This document shows positions 33,571-45,886 of a DNA stretch of 64,000 nt, in pieces. Made by a program: the position numbers and the translations under genes. The notes below the pieces were generated by a model that made no database searches, was not told the origin of the DNA, and saw nothing but the letters and a program-made list of their open reading frames with translations. The first letter of the stretch is position 1, and each line of letters begins with the position of its first letter. Source of the DNA: Musa acuminata AAA Group (taxonomy: Eukaryota > Streptophyta > Magnoliopsida > Zingiberales > Musaceae); assembly GCF_036884655.1 (NCBI RefSeq), contig NC_088342.1:29402001-29466000 (forward strand), given 5' to 3'.

Positions 33571-36150
33571 GTAGCTAAGTCTCTCTGGACTCATCGTCGC
33601 TTCCTCGCCCCTTTCGACCCCCTGCTTCAACACCTTTGTATTCTCAGAACAATTCCCCATGGTTGATGGAAAGGCAGACTGCGACTCCTATGTAGGGCAT
33701 TTACTATCATGTTGTAGGGTTTGCACCGATTCTGTTCTCCTTAGCTTCCTTGGTAGCAACGTTCGCTTACTCGACCTTGTCCTCTGACTTGCCGAGCTCC
33801 CTTAAGCGAATATGAGCTCTGGAGCACTCCAACTCTCCAGCAGCTCCGATCATACCTCTGCATGATCAAGTCCCTCCCATGGGACTCGCTAGTTTTTGGG
33901 TAGCTAAGTCCCTCTGGACTCGTTGTTGTTTCCTCGCCCCTTTCGACCCTCTGTTTCAACACTTTTATGTTCTCCGAGCAGTTCCTCTTGGTCAATGGAA
34001 AGACAGACTGCAACTCCCATGCATGGACTTCGCCATCATGTTGCAGGGTTTGTACCGATTCTGTTCTCCTTAGCTTCCTTGGTAGCAACGTTCGGTTGCA
34101 TGGCTGGTTTTCTTCTGACTTCGCCATCATGTTGCAAGGTTTGTTCGATTATCAAGTTCCCCCATGGGTCTCACTAGTGTTTAGATAGCTAAGTCCCTCT
34201 GGACTCGTCGTCGCTTCCTCGCCCTTTTAGACCTCCTACTTCAAAACCTCTGTGTTCTCCGAGCAGTTCCCCTTGATCGTTGGAAAGACATACTGCAACT
34301 CCCATGCATTGCCTCCGTCATTATATTGTAGGGTTTGCACCGATTCTGTTCTCCTTAGCTTTCTTGGTAGCAACGTTCACTTACTCGACCTTGTCCTCTG
34401 ACTTGCAGGGCTCCCTTAAGCAAATACGAGCTCTGGAACAGTCCAACTCTCCAACCGCTCCGATCATACCTCTACATGATCAAGTCCCTCCCATGAGACT
34501 CACTAGTTTTTGGATAGCTAAGTCCCTCTGGACTCGTCGTTGTTTCCTCGCGCCTTTCGGCCCTCTGCTTCAACACTTTTGTGTTCTCCGAGCAGTTCCT
34601 CTTGGTCGATGGAAAGACATACTGCAACTCCCATGCATGGCCTTCGCCATCATGTTGCAGGGTTTGTACCGATTCTGTTCTCCTTAGCTTCCTTGGTAGC
34701 AACGTTCGGTTACTTGGCCTTGTCCTCTGACTTATCGGACTCCCTTAAGCGAATATGAGCTCTAGAGTAGTTCAACTCTCCAGTCGCTCTGATCATACCT
34801 CTGTATGATCAAGCCCCCCCATAGGACTCACTGGTTTTTGGGTATCTAAGTCCCTCTGAACTTGTCGTCGCTTCCTCGTCCCTTTCGACCTCCTACTTCA
34901 ACACCTCTATGTTCTTCGAGCAGTTACCCTCGATCGATGGAAAGATAGACCGCAACTCCCATGCATGGCCTTCACTATCATGTTGTAGGGTCTGCACCGA
35001 TTATGTTATCCTTAGCTTTCTTGGTAGCAACGTTCACTTACTCGACCTTGTCCTCTTACTTGTCGGGCTCTCTTAAGCGAATGCGAGCTCTGGAGCAATC
35101 CAACTCTCCAACCGCTCCGATCATACCTCTGCATGATCAAGTCCCTCCCATAGGACTCACTAGTTTTTGGGTAGCTAAGTCCCTCTGGACTCGACGTTGT
35201 TTTCTCGCCCCTTTTGACCCCTTGCTTCAACACTTTTGTGTTCTTCGAGCAGTTCCTCTTAGTCGATGGAAAGACAGACTGCAACTCCCATACATGGCCT
35301 TCACCATCATGTTGCAGGGTTTGTACCGATTCTGTTCTCCTTAGCTTCCTTAGTAGCAACGTTCGGCTACTTGGTCTTGTCCTTTGACTTGCCAGGCTCC
35401 CTTAAGCGAATATGAGCTCTAGAGCAGTTCAACTCTCCAACCGCTTTGATCATACCTCTGTATGATCAAGCCCCCCCATAGGACTCACTGGTTTTTGGGT
35501 ATCTAAGTCCCTTTGAACTTGTCGTTACTTCCTCGCCCCTTTCGACCTCCTGCTTCAACACTTCTGTGTTCTTCGAGCAGTTACCCTTGATCGATGAAAA
35601 GATAGACTGCAACTCCTATGCATGGCCTCCGCTATCATATTGTAGGGTTTGCACCGATTCTATTCTCCTTAGCTTCCTTGGTAGCAATATTCGCTTACTC
35701 AACATTGTCCTCTAACTTACCGGGCTCCCTTAAGTGAATATAAGCTCTGGAGTAGTCCAACTCTCTAGCCGCTCCGATCATACCTCTGCATGATCAAGTC
35801 CCCCCATGGGACTCACTGGTTTTTGGGTAGCTAAGTCCCTCTGGACTCGTCGTTGTTTTCTCGCCCCTTTCGACCCCTTACTTCAACACCTTTGTGTTCT
35901 CCGTGCAGTTCCCCTTGGTCGATGGAAAGATAGACTACAACTCCCATACATGGCCTCTACCATCGTGTTTGTTGGGTTTGAACCGATTCTGTTCTCCTTA
36001 GCTTTCTTGGTAGCAACGTTCGCTTACTCGGCCTTGTCCTCTGACTTGTCGGGCTCCCTTAAGCGAATATGAGCTCTGGAATAGTCCAACTCTCCAACCG
36101 CTCTGATCATACTTTTGTATGATTAAGTCCCCCTATGGGACTCACTGGTT
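33571..36150. repeat. Tandem array, eight units of about 328 bp
   Basis: Units start at the conserved GTAGCTAAGTCCCTCTGGACTC-like site near 33571, 33900, 34184, 34513, 34842, 35171, 35499 and 35827; the second is short (about 330 less 45 bp). Units at 34842 and 35499 share variants (GTATCTAAG, GAACTTGTCG) absent from their neighbours, so a two-unit block seems to have been copied. The sibling element has a single unit (39031 to about 39351). The unit length is not a multiple of three and no frame stays open across units, so it is not a coding repeat. Confidence 0.85.
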
Positions 36151-37315
36151 CTTGCATTCGAAATTCTCCCTCGGTGGTACATAACCCCTATATGCTGATG
36201 ACTAAGGCTTTTATCCGATGCAAAATTCGATGCACGCACAGAAGATCCGCCTCTTCGATACCATGACATTCACTCTTTGAATCCATAGCCTTTCTTGCCG
36301 TCGTGTTGTTCACCGAAGTCGAGCTCCCAATAGCTCCAGATCATACCTCCGTATGATATAGTCCCTCGCGGAACTAGTTTCTTGTGTATCGCAATGCCAT
36401 GAGCTATTCCATTATGATCGCTGCACCATGTCGACAACTGTTGACATTTTCATTGCATTCTGATCATTGTGAAATGAATTCGGATAGCGATCCCTCCATG
36501 TATGACCTTTGCCAACACATCATAGGGCCTCTTCCATCTTCGATTGTGTTTGCTCCACTGGCAATCGACCTTCATCCACTCGCTCTCGGGTCACACCCAA
36601 ACGAAGCACAGCTCTAGGATAGTCCATTGCATGGTAGCTCCTGAAGTCCACCGACTTCGCTGAAATTGGTGCACCATTATTTGGATCCTAGGCCTTTAGC
36701 CCCACCAGCATAATCTCCACTACACACCGCTTCCTTCATGAAAACTTGAATAGCAGCACTATGACATATTCTTCAAGAGTACATACCTCCGTGTCCTCTT
36801 ACCCCGTGCCAAGGCCTTTTGAACCCAACTTCACCTCCGTAAGTTGAGTCGTCTTAGTTCCTCCGTTAAATGCTTCTCCAAGATAAGGTGCATGTGCTTT
36901 GAAGCTTCCTTCGTCTTTGGCACCATGCAGGATGAGTTCGCTCCATCAAAATGAGGGATCCATAGAACAATATGATCCTGCTCTTGCCTCTACAAGAGTT
37001 CATGTCCTGGATCTCTGTCTAAGTAAAACTTCATGCCTCCGCTCTATGTTTCATCTTCTGTGCCAACTCCCTTTATGTGGCTTGGGTCCTTTACCAAGTT
37101 ACACCCAAGTTGCTCCGCTCCTCGATTTGCATTAAGTTGATAGTGGCCCTCGTGCCCACCATTCCACGGGTCAACCCTTTGTTGAGTCCGATTTATATAT
37201 CGGCTCCAAGAGTGCCTTCATTTATGTCGTTTTGGGTCGCTTCCCCACTTGATCTCGTAATGCCTCCCCCAATGCATTATCTCAAGCGAGATCATGCGAC
37301 GACTCCTCGCCGTAA

Positions 37316-37762
37316 TGTCACGGACTTAGCTGTTTTTGCCTAAGTCGTGTGGCACCCTTGCGTGTCCGTCTGTAAAGGTCAGCCTCCCTGAAACCTCCCA
37401 TGGTCCCTTAGGACCTACAAAAGAGAAAACGGGTTAGAGAAAGCGCCTCACTCGGGATCCACAAGCAAACATTTTCGAAAACACTTCATAATCAATGCAA
37501 ATTACAAACACACTTTACAAGCTCTGAATGGTTGCACAACAAAGGGTCAAAATGGTCCACTACAGACCGAATATCTCTCACAAGTGTTCACATGACACAA
37601 CTTTTATTTACAAGCCTAAGAAGGCCACCAAATCCAACTAAAATGGGGCTGTTAAGCCTTCGACCGTCCCTCTACATGCTGTGCAAAGCATGAACAAACC
37701 AAAAGACATGGACATACATAAGCATTACATCAAACATCATGTTTAGAATTTTGTCTTTGACA
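37316..37762 (-). repeat. LARD-like LTR 2 (3' LTR of nested sibling)
   Basis: TGTCACGGACTTAG ... TTTGTCTTTGACA on the plus strand. Complementary ends TGTCACGG and CCGTGACA are best seen in its partner at 41398. Confidence 0.85.
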
Positions 37763-40700
37763 TTCTCCCCCACTTATTCCTTCGACGTCCTCGTCGAAGC
37801 CTTTGCCGACACTGCAACTCCTCGCCTTTGTTGAGTCTTCAATCTTCTTCTTCAATCTTCTGCTTCAACTGGAATGCACCTCTTGGCTCCTAGCTGCTCT
37901 CTACTGCTGTTGTTAAGTAGTCGAACTTTTGATCCCTGTTAGTTTCTACGGGTCCATCAGATGAAGGAAAAGACAATCCTTACTATGCGTCAGTCTCTCA
38001 AATGTCTCATGCTGCTTGAACTGGGTGGATGCTTGTTGGAGCTTTAACGAGCATCGCCTCGCAAACTTCTGAAGTTTTGGGTCCTTGCTCCACAAAATTT
38101 TCCCATCGACTCTTCTTTCATTTAGTTGTCACTTTCAAGTAGATTCGCATCACTTCCGCTTTCGATTGACATTTTATTAGGAAATGAAGCGGATAATCTA
38201 CTCTCAGTAGCACTGATCACCATTGGTCAGGATTTGACAACTATTGTCTTCCATTATCTTCGAAGGGTCTTTGAACTTGTGCAGAGCTTCTCTGCTGGAT
38301 AGATAAGAGAATTGGGGTACTCAGTTTCGCCCATTCTCTTAAGAGTTGAGAAGACAATGGTTACTTGACTTCGCCCACCTCCTCAAGGGTTGTACTCCAT
38401 GCATCGAGCTGGTTACTGACCTTCGCCTGCTCTTTGCTTACATTTCTGAAGCACTCAAAGTGTTTGCACTCCTTGCATTGAGTTAGCTATTGTGATTCAC
38501 CTTCTCAATGCCATCGAACTTCTGGAATGCAGGAAGTTTTCACCCCAACTTGGAGTAAGTCTCTAATAGTTTTGGTCGCCTCTGAGATTGTACCGTCTTC
38601 TCCATTAACCCTGTCGCCTACTCCACTAAGTAGCAAAGGTATAGCACCGCGTACTGCCTGCTTCGTTCCTTGGTCGTGCACTCTTGCACGACCCGAAGTC
38701 CTACACTTTCGGCTATCTTGATGAGAAGCTCGTTAACACCGGTCTCACGAAGTTCCTTGGTCTTTGCCCTTCAACCTTGTCTCGGTACTTGGAGTTTGCC
38801 TTTGCATGCTCCACCTCCTCGGTCTCTTTCACGACCAAGCACTCTCCCTCCATGAGAGTAAGGGATCAATGACTTTCACAGAAGTCCCACCTCTGCGGTA
38901 CCATGGTGCTGCCATGCCCATGGCTCTATTATTCGTCGCCTCGCATCTGCATCCCTTTTCTTCACAATCAGTAGATGTCGTTATGGCACTCCTCCAAGTT
39001 CACCTCCATTCTAACTGATGCTTGATTTTGGATAGCTAAGTCCCTCTGGACTCGTTGTCGCTTCCTCGCCCCTTTTGACCTCCTGTTTTAACACCTCTAT
39101 GTTCTCCAAGTAGCTCCCTTTGGTCGATGGAAAGGCAGACTGCGACTCCTATGTAGGGCCTTTACCATCATGTTGTAGGGTTTGCACCGATTATGTTCTC
39201 CTTAGCTTCCTTGGTAGCAACGTTCGCTTACTCGACCTTGTCCTCCGACTTGCCGTGCTCCCTTAAGCGAATATGAGCTCTGGAGCAGTCCAACTCTCCA
39301 GCTGCTTCGATATGCCTCTGCATGATCAAGTCCCTCCCATGGGACTCACTGGTACTTGCATTCGAATATTCCCTCGATGGTACACAGCCCCCATATTCTG
39401 ATGTGCAAGGCTTCTATCCGATGCAAAATTCGATGCACGCACGGAAAACCCGCCTCTGCGATACCATGACCTTCACTCCTTGAATCCATAGCCCTTCTTG
39501 CCGTCGTGTTGTTTCACCGAAGTGGAGCTCCTAGTAGCTCTCGATCATACCTCCGTATGACATAGTCCCTCACGGGGCTACAATTTGTGTGTATCGAATT
39601 GCCACGAACTATTCCACCACGATCCGCTGCACCATGTCGCCTCCTGGTGACATCTCTATTGCATTCTGATCATTGTGGGATGAACTCGGATTGCGATCTC
39701 TTCATATGTGACCTCTGCCAACATATCGTAGGGCCTCTTCCACTTTTGATTGTGTTCGCTCCTTTGGTAATCGACCTTCATCCACCCGCTCTTAGGTCAC
39801 ACTTAGATGAAGCACCGCTTTAGGACAGTCCGTCGCTTAGTAGCTCCCGAAGTCCACCGACTTCGTTGAAAATGGTGCACCATTGTTTGGATCTTGGGCC
39901 TCTGCACCTACCAACACAATCTCCGCTGCGCACCGCTTCCTTTATGGCAACTTGAATGGCAACACTATGGCATATTCTTCAAGAGTACTTGCCATCGCGT
40001 CCTCTTGCCCCATGCCAAGGCCTTCTGAACTCAACTTTGCCTCCGTAAGTTGAGTCGTCTTAGTTCCTCCATCAAATGCTTCTCCGAGATAAGGTGCATG
40101 TGCCCAGAAGCTCCCTCAGTCTTTGGCACCATGCAAGATAAGTATGCTCCATCAGAGTGAAAGACCCATTAAACGACATGATCCCGCTCTTACCTTTGCA
40201 AGAGTTCATGTCCTTGACCTCTGTCCAAGGAAAGCTCTGTGCCTTCGCTCCATGTTCCATCTTTTATGCTGGCTCCCTTCATGCTGCTTGGGTACTTCGC
40301 CAAGTTACACCCAAGGTGCTCCGCTCCTCGTTTTGCATTAAGTTGATGGTGGCCCTCGCACCCACCATTCTACGGGTCAGCCCTCCATTGAGTTCGATCT
40401 CTATATCGACTCCAAGTGTGCCTTCATTTGTGTTGTTTTGGGTCGCTCCCCCACTTGATCTCGCATGTATCCACCAATGTATTATCTCAAGCGAGATCAT
40501 GCGATGACTCCTCGCCGCTCACTCGGTCCATTGAGCTTCGTGGAGTTGTTGTTTTTGAGGTACTCCTCCTCAACATGTACGGTCTGTTGCACATGATTCT
40601 CCTTCTAGAAAGCCGAGACTTATCCCTCCTGGATATCTATCCCATTGGAGCAATATCTCTCTTCGTTTCCTTCTCTCTAAAAGTTTCGGAGACCACCATC

Positions 40701-41397
40701 CCCTTGGACTACTCCGATTTGCTGAACAAACTGTACATTGTTTTGCCTCCTACAAACGCACTTGCTAGATTGTGACTCCACGTCAATACAGTCCCCGTTA
40801 CACCACTCAAGGCCTAGCAATGTGCTAAACTCGTTGCACACTTTAGCCTCCTACGGATATATCGTTCGCATGTCGAAGAGAAAGTTTCAATGCTCTATGG
40901 GATCGAGTTTCGGTCACCTTGGGATGGCCACGAACATTCCATCGTCTGCATATAAGCCCTTGTATGAGTACCAAATTTTTCGAGTTAGCAATTCCCCTCA
41001 CCTTTGTGAGCTTTGCATAACTCTTTCGGTCGCTGAGCAACCCATTCCATATTGTATGGTCTCATCCTTTACCAAGCGCCTCGCTTGCCTTGAGCACCAT
41101 CAAGTATTTTTGTCAAGTCGAGCCGTAGCTCGAACTCAGCCATCCCAACCTTTGTGCGCTACGCATTCTTCCAAGCTTACTTGTTCTCGTGGTGCCTCTT
41201 GCGCGAAGGGTTGGTCATTCCTCTGAGTGCCAATCTCAGATGTCCGCTCATTTGAGCGACTCATTTTCCCTACATCTCCATGCTCGTTTTCCCCCAAACG
41301 GTCGCGTGTGCTGGCTGCACTCAACGCAGCCTCACTAGGTCCCCCACGTTTGCATGCCAAGTGTTTTTATGAGTGTTTTTCCCGCTCTAATACCATC

Positions 41398-41838
41398 TGT
41401 CACGGACTTAGTTGATTTTGCCTAAGTCGTGCGGTACCCTTGCGTGTCCGTCTGCAAAGGTCAACCTCCTCGAAACCTCCTATGGTCCCTTAGGACCTAC
41501 AAAAGAGAAAACGAGTTAGAGAAAGCGCGTTACTCGGGATCCACAAGCAAACATTTTCGAAAACACTTCATAATCAATGCAAATTACAAACACACTTTAC
41601 AAGCTCTGAATGGTTGCACAACAAAGGGTCAAAATGGTCCACTACAGACCGAATATCTCTCACAAGTGTCCATATTACACAACCTTTATTTACAAGCCAA
41701 GAAGGCCACCCAACTAAAATGGGGATGTTAAGCCTTCGATCGTCCCTCTATATGTTGTGCAAAGCATGAACAAACGAAAAGACACGGACATACATAAGCA
41801 TTACATCAAACATCTTGTTTAGAATTTTGTCCGTGACA
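41398..41838 (-). repeat. LARD-like LTR 3 (5' LTR of nested sibling)
   Basis: TGTCACGGACTTAG ... TTTGTCCGTGACA with perfect 8-bp inverted ends. The minus strand continues into TGGTATTAGAGCGGG, the primer-binding site, at about 41382-41396. Confidence 0.85.
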
Positions 41839-42714
41839 GCTCGCTCGGTTCGTTGAGCTTTGTTGAGTTGTTGTTTTGAGGTACTTCTCAATATATGCGG
41901 TCTGTTACAGATGATTCTCCATCTGGAGAACCATGACTAATCCCTCCAAGGTATCTATCACGTTAGAGCAACTTTTCTCTTCGCATCCTTCCCTTTGAAA
42001 GTTTCGGAGACCACCATCCCCTTGGACTACTCCACCTTCCTGAACAAACTATGCATTGTTCTGCCCTCGCAAACGCACTTGCTAGATTGTGACTCCACGT
42101 CAATATAACCCCCGCTGCACCCCTCAAGGCCTAGCAACATGCTGAACTCGCTACACACTTCAGCCTTCTACGGACATATCCTTCTCATGTCGAAGAAAAA
42201 GTTTTAATGCTTTATGGCACCGAGTTTCGGTCACCTTGGGATGGCGACGAACATATCATCGTCCGCATAAAGCCCTTCCATGAGTATCGAATTTTTCGAG
42301 TTACCAATTCCCCTCACCTCTGTGAGCTTTGCACAATTCTTTTGGTCGCTAAACAATCTATTCCATCTTGCATGGTCTCATCCTTTACCAAGCGCCTCGC
42401 TTGCCTTAAGCACCATCAAGTATGGTTTTCAACATTCAGCCGTAGCTCGAACTCAGCTATCCCAACCTTTGTGCGCTACGCATTCTTCCAAGCTTGCTTG
42501 TCCTCGTGGTGCCTTTTGCACGAAGGGTTGGCCATTCCTTTGAATGTCAATCTCAAATGCCTGCTCCTTTGAGCGACTCCTTTTCCCTACATCTCTATGC
42601 CCGTTTTCCCCCAAACGGTCACGCATGCTGGCTGCCCTCAACGCAGCCCTACTAGGTCCCCCACGTTTGCATGCCAAGTGTTTCTATGAGTGCTTGTCCC
42701 GCTTTGATACCGTA

Positions 42715-43164
42715 TATCACGCACTTTGTTGTTTTTGCCTAAGTCGTGCGGCACCCTTGCGTGTCCGTCCGCAAATGTCAGCCTCCCCGAAACCTCCTAT
42801 GGTCTCTTAGGACCTACAAAAGAGAAAACGGGTTGGAGAAAGCGTCTCACTCGGGATCCACAAGTAATCATTTCAGTAAACACTTTATAGCCAATGCAAA
42901 TTACAAACATACTTCATAAGCTCTGAACGGTCGCACAACAAAGGGTTCAAAATGATGGTCCACTACAGACCGAAATCCCCACAAGTACCCACATGACACA
43001 ATCTTTGTTTGCAAGCCTAGGACGACCACCAAAACCAAAGAAAATGGGGTTACTAAGCCTACTATTAGCCCTTTACGTGTTGTGTACAGCATGAACAAAA
43101 CCGAAAGACATGGACATACATGAGCATTACATCAAATACCCCGTTTACAGTTTTGTCCGTGACA
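42715..43164 (-). repeat. LARD-like LTR 4 (5' LTR of outer element)
   Basis: TATCACGCACTTTG ... TTTTGTCCGTGACA. About 91% like LTR 1 by eye, so the outer copy is older than the nested one. Confidence 0.8.
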
Positions 43165-43460
43165 AGGCGTTGGTCGGAGGATAACCGACTATTAGTCCCA
43201 CACCCCTTGGAACATGAGAGAGGCAGAAAGTCCATAAATGAAGACTATTATAAGCTTATAAGATACTATGACTTGATCACAGCTTGACTTATCAATGCTG
43301 TCCACTCTATAAGTCCTTATCAATACTACCCTCTCTTCTATTCCCTTGTTTCTTTTCTCTGTCCTTATGAAAGAAAGAAGACCTTCAGTAGGTGGCATGA
43401 GATCTTATCATTAACTGTGTTGCCATCATGGACATGAATGATCTTTGTCTTCTTTGTTGG

Positions 43461-45517
43461 ATATTCTAAGCTACTAATCTAATTCTGTGGTCCCATTCTA
43501 ATTCACCTTTGTACTTTGGGGCACTTGAATTGTAAGATGCCTAGTGTCACTGTTGGATGATGATGTAATCCTATAATGAAATTAGTTAAGACTAATGCTA
43601 ATGAGATCCAATAAAGTTTTATGTTGGCTATTAATAGCTTAACATGACCCTCATACTCTTTGGGGCTTGGAACTGACATTGAAAACACTAGCAAGTTATA
43701 AAGAAATGGAAACTGCTAAAGAATTTTTGTTTTCTCCAAACTAGGATTTTCATTCACCAACATAGATCTCAGACCATAAAAGACCTTTCCCTTTAAGCAC
43801 CAACCTCTAGAGGTCTAGCAAATTACACGATAATTCAGTTGTATGTTGTATGTTGCAATACAAAATCCAGAAAATCCCTAGACTGCTTTTCCAATCAAGA
43901 AAGAAAAAGAACATTAGCTAAGCCAAGACTTAATGCAGAAGACTTTACAAAGTCAAGACCTAATAGCTAATATACCACAGTTTAATCCTTCTCATCAATG
44001 AACTTGGAGGGCTCAGTGCTAGGTCTCAACATCTAATCTAGTGTTTTCAAAACCACAAGGTGCCAAGGTGCCAAAACACTCGAGGCGCTAGGCGCTCACC
44101 CGAGCGAAACGAGATATTCCAAAATATTAAAATTTTAAAAAATATTATGATTGATAAATATGATCATAAAAATAAAAATAACACATCAAACTGCAATCAT
44201 ATAAAGTACCAAGTTACATTGCAGGAAATAAAAGCAGATATCAAAGTTGTGATGTTCTTACCTAACAGTATATTATGTTCTAACCCCTAACAGTGTACTT
44301 ACCTCAAGCTGATGTTGGAAATTTAACAAAGTGCAGGAAATACAAATAGGAAATAGGAGATCATTAAAGGTGTAGGAAAGAGATCATTTAACAAAGCTGT
44401 TGTTACCTACAAACTGAGAAAGAAGAGATGGAGAAGTAACTGGCAGAGGAAGGTGGTGGTTAGGGCGGAGGATAGTGGCAATCGACGGAGGAAGGTGGTG
44501 GTTAGGGTGGAGGATAGTGGTAAGGCAAAACGAAGCTGGTCAATGATGTAAGCTCACATGTCGGAGAAACAAAGATTCAAAGATGGCATAATGTGGGGGA
44601 TGCTTGTGGTTCAACAACCTAGGGCGGAGGAGGCTCGCGGCCTAGTGGCGTAGAGTAGAGGAAGCTCTAGCGGCATAGGGCAAAGGAAGCTCGCAATCTG
44701 GTGGTGAAGGGTAGAGGCATCTCACGGTAGGCTTTTTGATTCCTTACATTTGGTCGGGAGGGAGGGCTAGGGGTGAGTGCTGTGATTTGTTGGTTTGGTT
44801 GAGCCAACTATGTGAAATTGGTTGAACCTGAACTCAATTTGATCAGACACACACCTGAGTCACCCAACGCTTGGGCTCAGGCACGTGCCTGAGTGGTGCC
44901 TCCTTCAAATGCCTCGCCCGGCCCTGTTACGAGGCGCTCGAGCTTCGCCTCGCTGTGCCTTTCGAAAACACTGATCTAATCAGCACTTTATAATGATAAT
45001 ACTCGTCTTAATTATTATTCTTATCTTATAATGATCAGATCTGAATTTGAGGCAGCAATTGGTCCAATTTCAATTGCAGTAGGATTTTGCAACAACATCC
45101 TTTCTAGTTGGGTGATTAAGTTGCATCTAGATTAAGCTTGAAGTTGACCTAATCAGACCAGATTTAAGCCAAAGTTGCCAGACTACTCTCAAAGAGAGAT
45201 CCTGATCAAAGGAGCGTTCGTCCTTTGAGAGGAGGTCTAGCCAACCATCCTACAAGGGCTTCCTACCCAAACCAGGAGAGAGATGGCACGGCCACCCTGC
45301 CCCTACTCCCAAAACAGGAGGGAGGACTCATGTCTCTTGCCTTGGAAGACTAGCTAACCAAGCCTAATAAAAGTCAGCCAGGAGGATAAGCGACTATTTG
45401 TCCCACACCCCTTAGGAACATGAGAGAGGTAGAAAGTCCATAAATGATGACCGTTATATGCTTATAAGATATTACGACTTGATCACAGCTTGAGTTATCA
45501 ATGCTGTCCACTCTATA
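43461..45517 (+). repeat. Intronic duplicated segment, copy B
   Basis: About 2057 bp matching 30457-31786 plus 43170-43312. It lacks the LTR element and keeps the undisturbed site AGTCAGCCAGGAGGATAAGCG near 45373-45393. The 148 bp between copies (43313-43460) are single copy. Confidence 0.85.
44039..44973 (+). mobile_element. hAT-type non-autonomous element, long copy (935 bp)
   Basis: Same ends (TAGTGTTTTC, GAAAACACTG) and the same 8-bp target duplication ATCTAATC (44031-44038, 44974-44981) as the copy at 31037. It has about 590 bp more in the middle (about 44175-44765). No transposase frame. Confidence 0.85.
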
Positions 45518-45886
45518 GTATATTGTTTTTGTGGTAAGTGAATGCCTGCTTGCTTTTTTAAATAATTTCAGTATCCGATTATCTGGTACGTAAACATTTG
45601 AGTACACGAAACAGTTGATTTTCTCTTGCATTGAACCCATCGATGAAACTAGTGAACTGACAGTCTTGCTTCTAGCATGAGATTCGAGAGTTATTTCTTT
45701 GAAAGGCGCAGAATATTGTAACCTGAAGAGTCATCAAGCTAGTATATTCTGCCAGAAGTTAGATGGGATTAACTGTAACCATACACTTTACTGCTTACTA
45801 TGATATCTTGGTTCATATGCCTTGTCTTTTGGCCAATAATCCAGTAGCCATAGATCTGATTACTATCTCTTTCCAATCCTCTATAG

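Larger units (their letters stand above)
37316..41838 (-). mobile_element. Non-coding LTR retrotransposon (LARD-like), nested sibling
   Basis: LTRs at 37316-37762 and 41398-41838, with about 22 differences (about 95% identity). Minus orientation: PBS TGGTATTAGAGC directly follows the 41398 LTR, and the polypurine tract AAGTGGGGGAGAA precedes the 37762 LTR. The internal region of about 3.6 kb is collinear with the outer element, which is resumed at 41839 at the base matching 40518. No coding capacity. No clean target duplication is seen (CGTAA against GCTCG), so recombination rather than simple insertion is possible. Confidence 0.8.
31787..43164 (-). mobile_element. Non-coding LTR retrotransposon (LARD-like), outer copy
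   Basis: LTRs at 31787-32233 and 42715-43164, internal region 32234-42714 split by a nested sibling at 37316-41838. Orientation is minus: PBS-like GGTATCAAAGC lies next to the right LTR and a polypurine tract AAGTGGGGGATAA next to the left LTR. Flanks GAGGC and AAGGC differ by one base, a likely 5-bp target duplication. No gag, protease, RT or integrase is found on either strand, so it must have moved with enzymes from another element. It lies in the RPS5 intron, antisense to the gene. Confidence 0.8.
29894..45886 (+). other. RPS5: Giant 15,993-bp intron of RPS5
   Basis: Starts GTAATCC after exon 1 and ends ...CCTCTATAG before exon 2. Joining the exons restores frame and homology exactly. 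Most of the length is transposon: a roughly 2-kb duplicated block, two hAT copies, and an 11.4-kb non-coding LTR element with a nested sibling. About 30-560 bp next to each splice site is unremarkable, so splicing is plausible but spans a long repeat-rich intron. Confidence 0.9.

Noticed and set aside
33741..36072. Series of similar 60-130-codon frames on both strands in the intron
   Set aside because: They come from the roughly 328-bp tandem repeat, whose length is not a multiple of three; no domain, and stops recur in every unit.
33571..43164. Regular repeats considered as a CRISPR-like array or rRNA spacer
   Set aside because: Units are about 328 bp without spacers and lie in an LTR element of a plant genome; no rRNA sequence.
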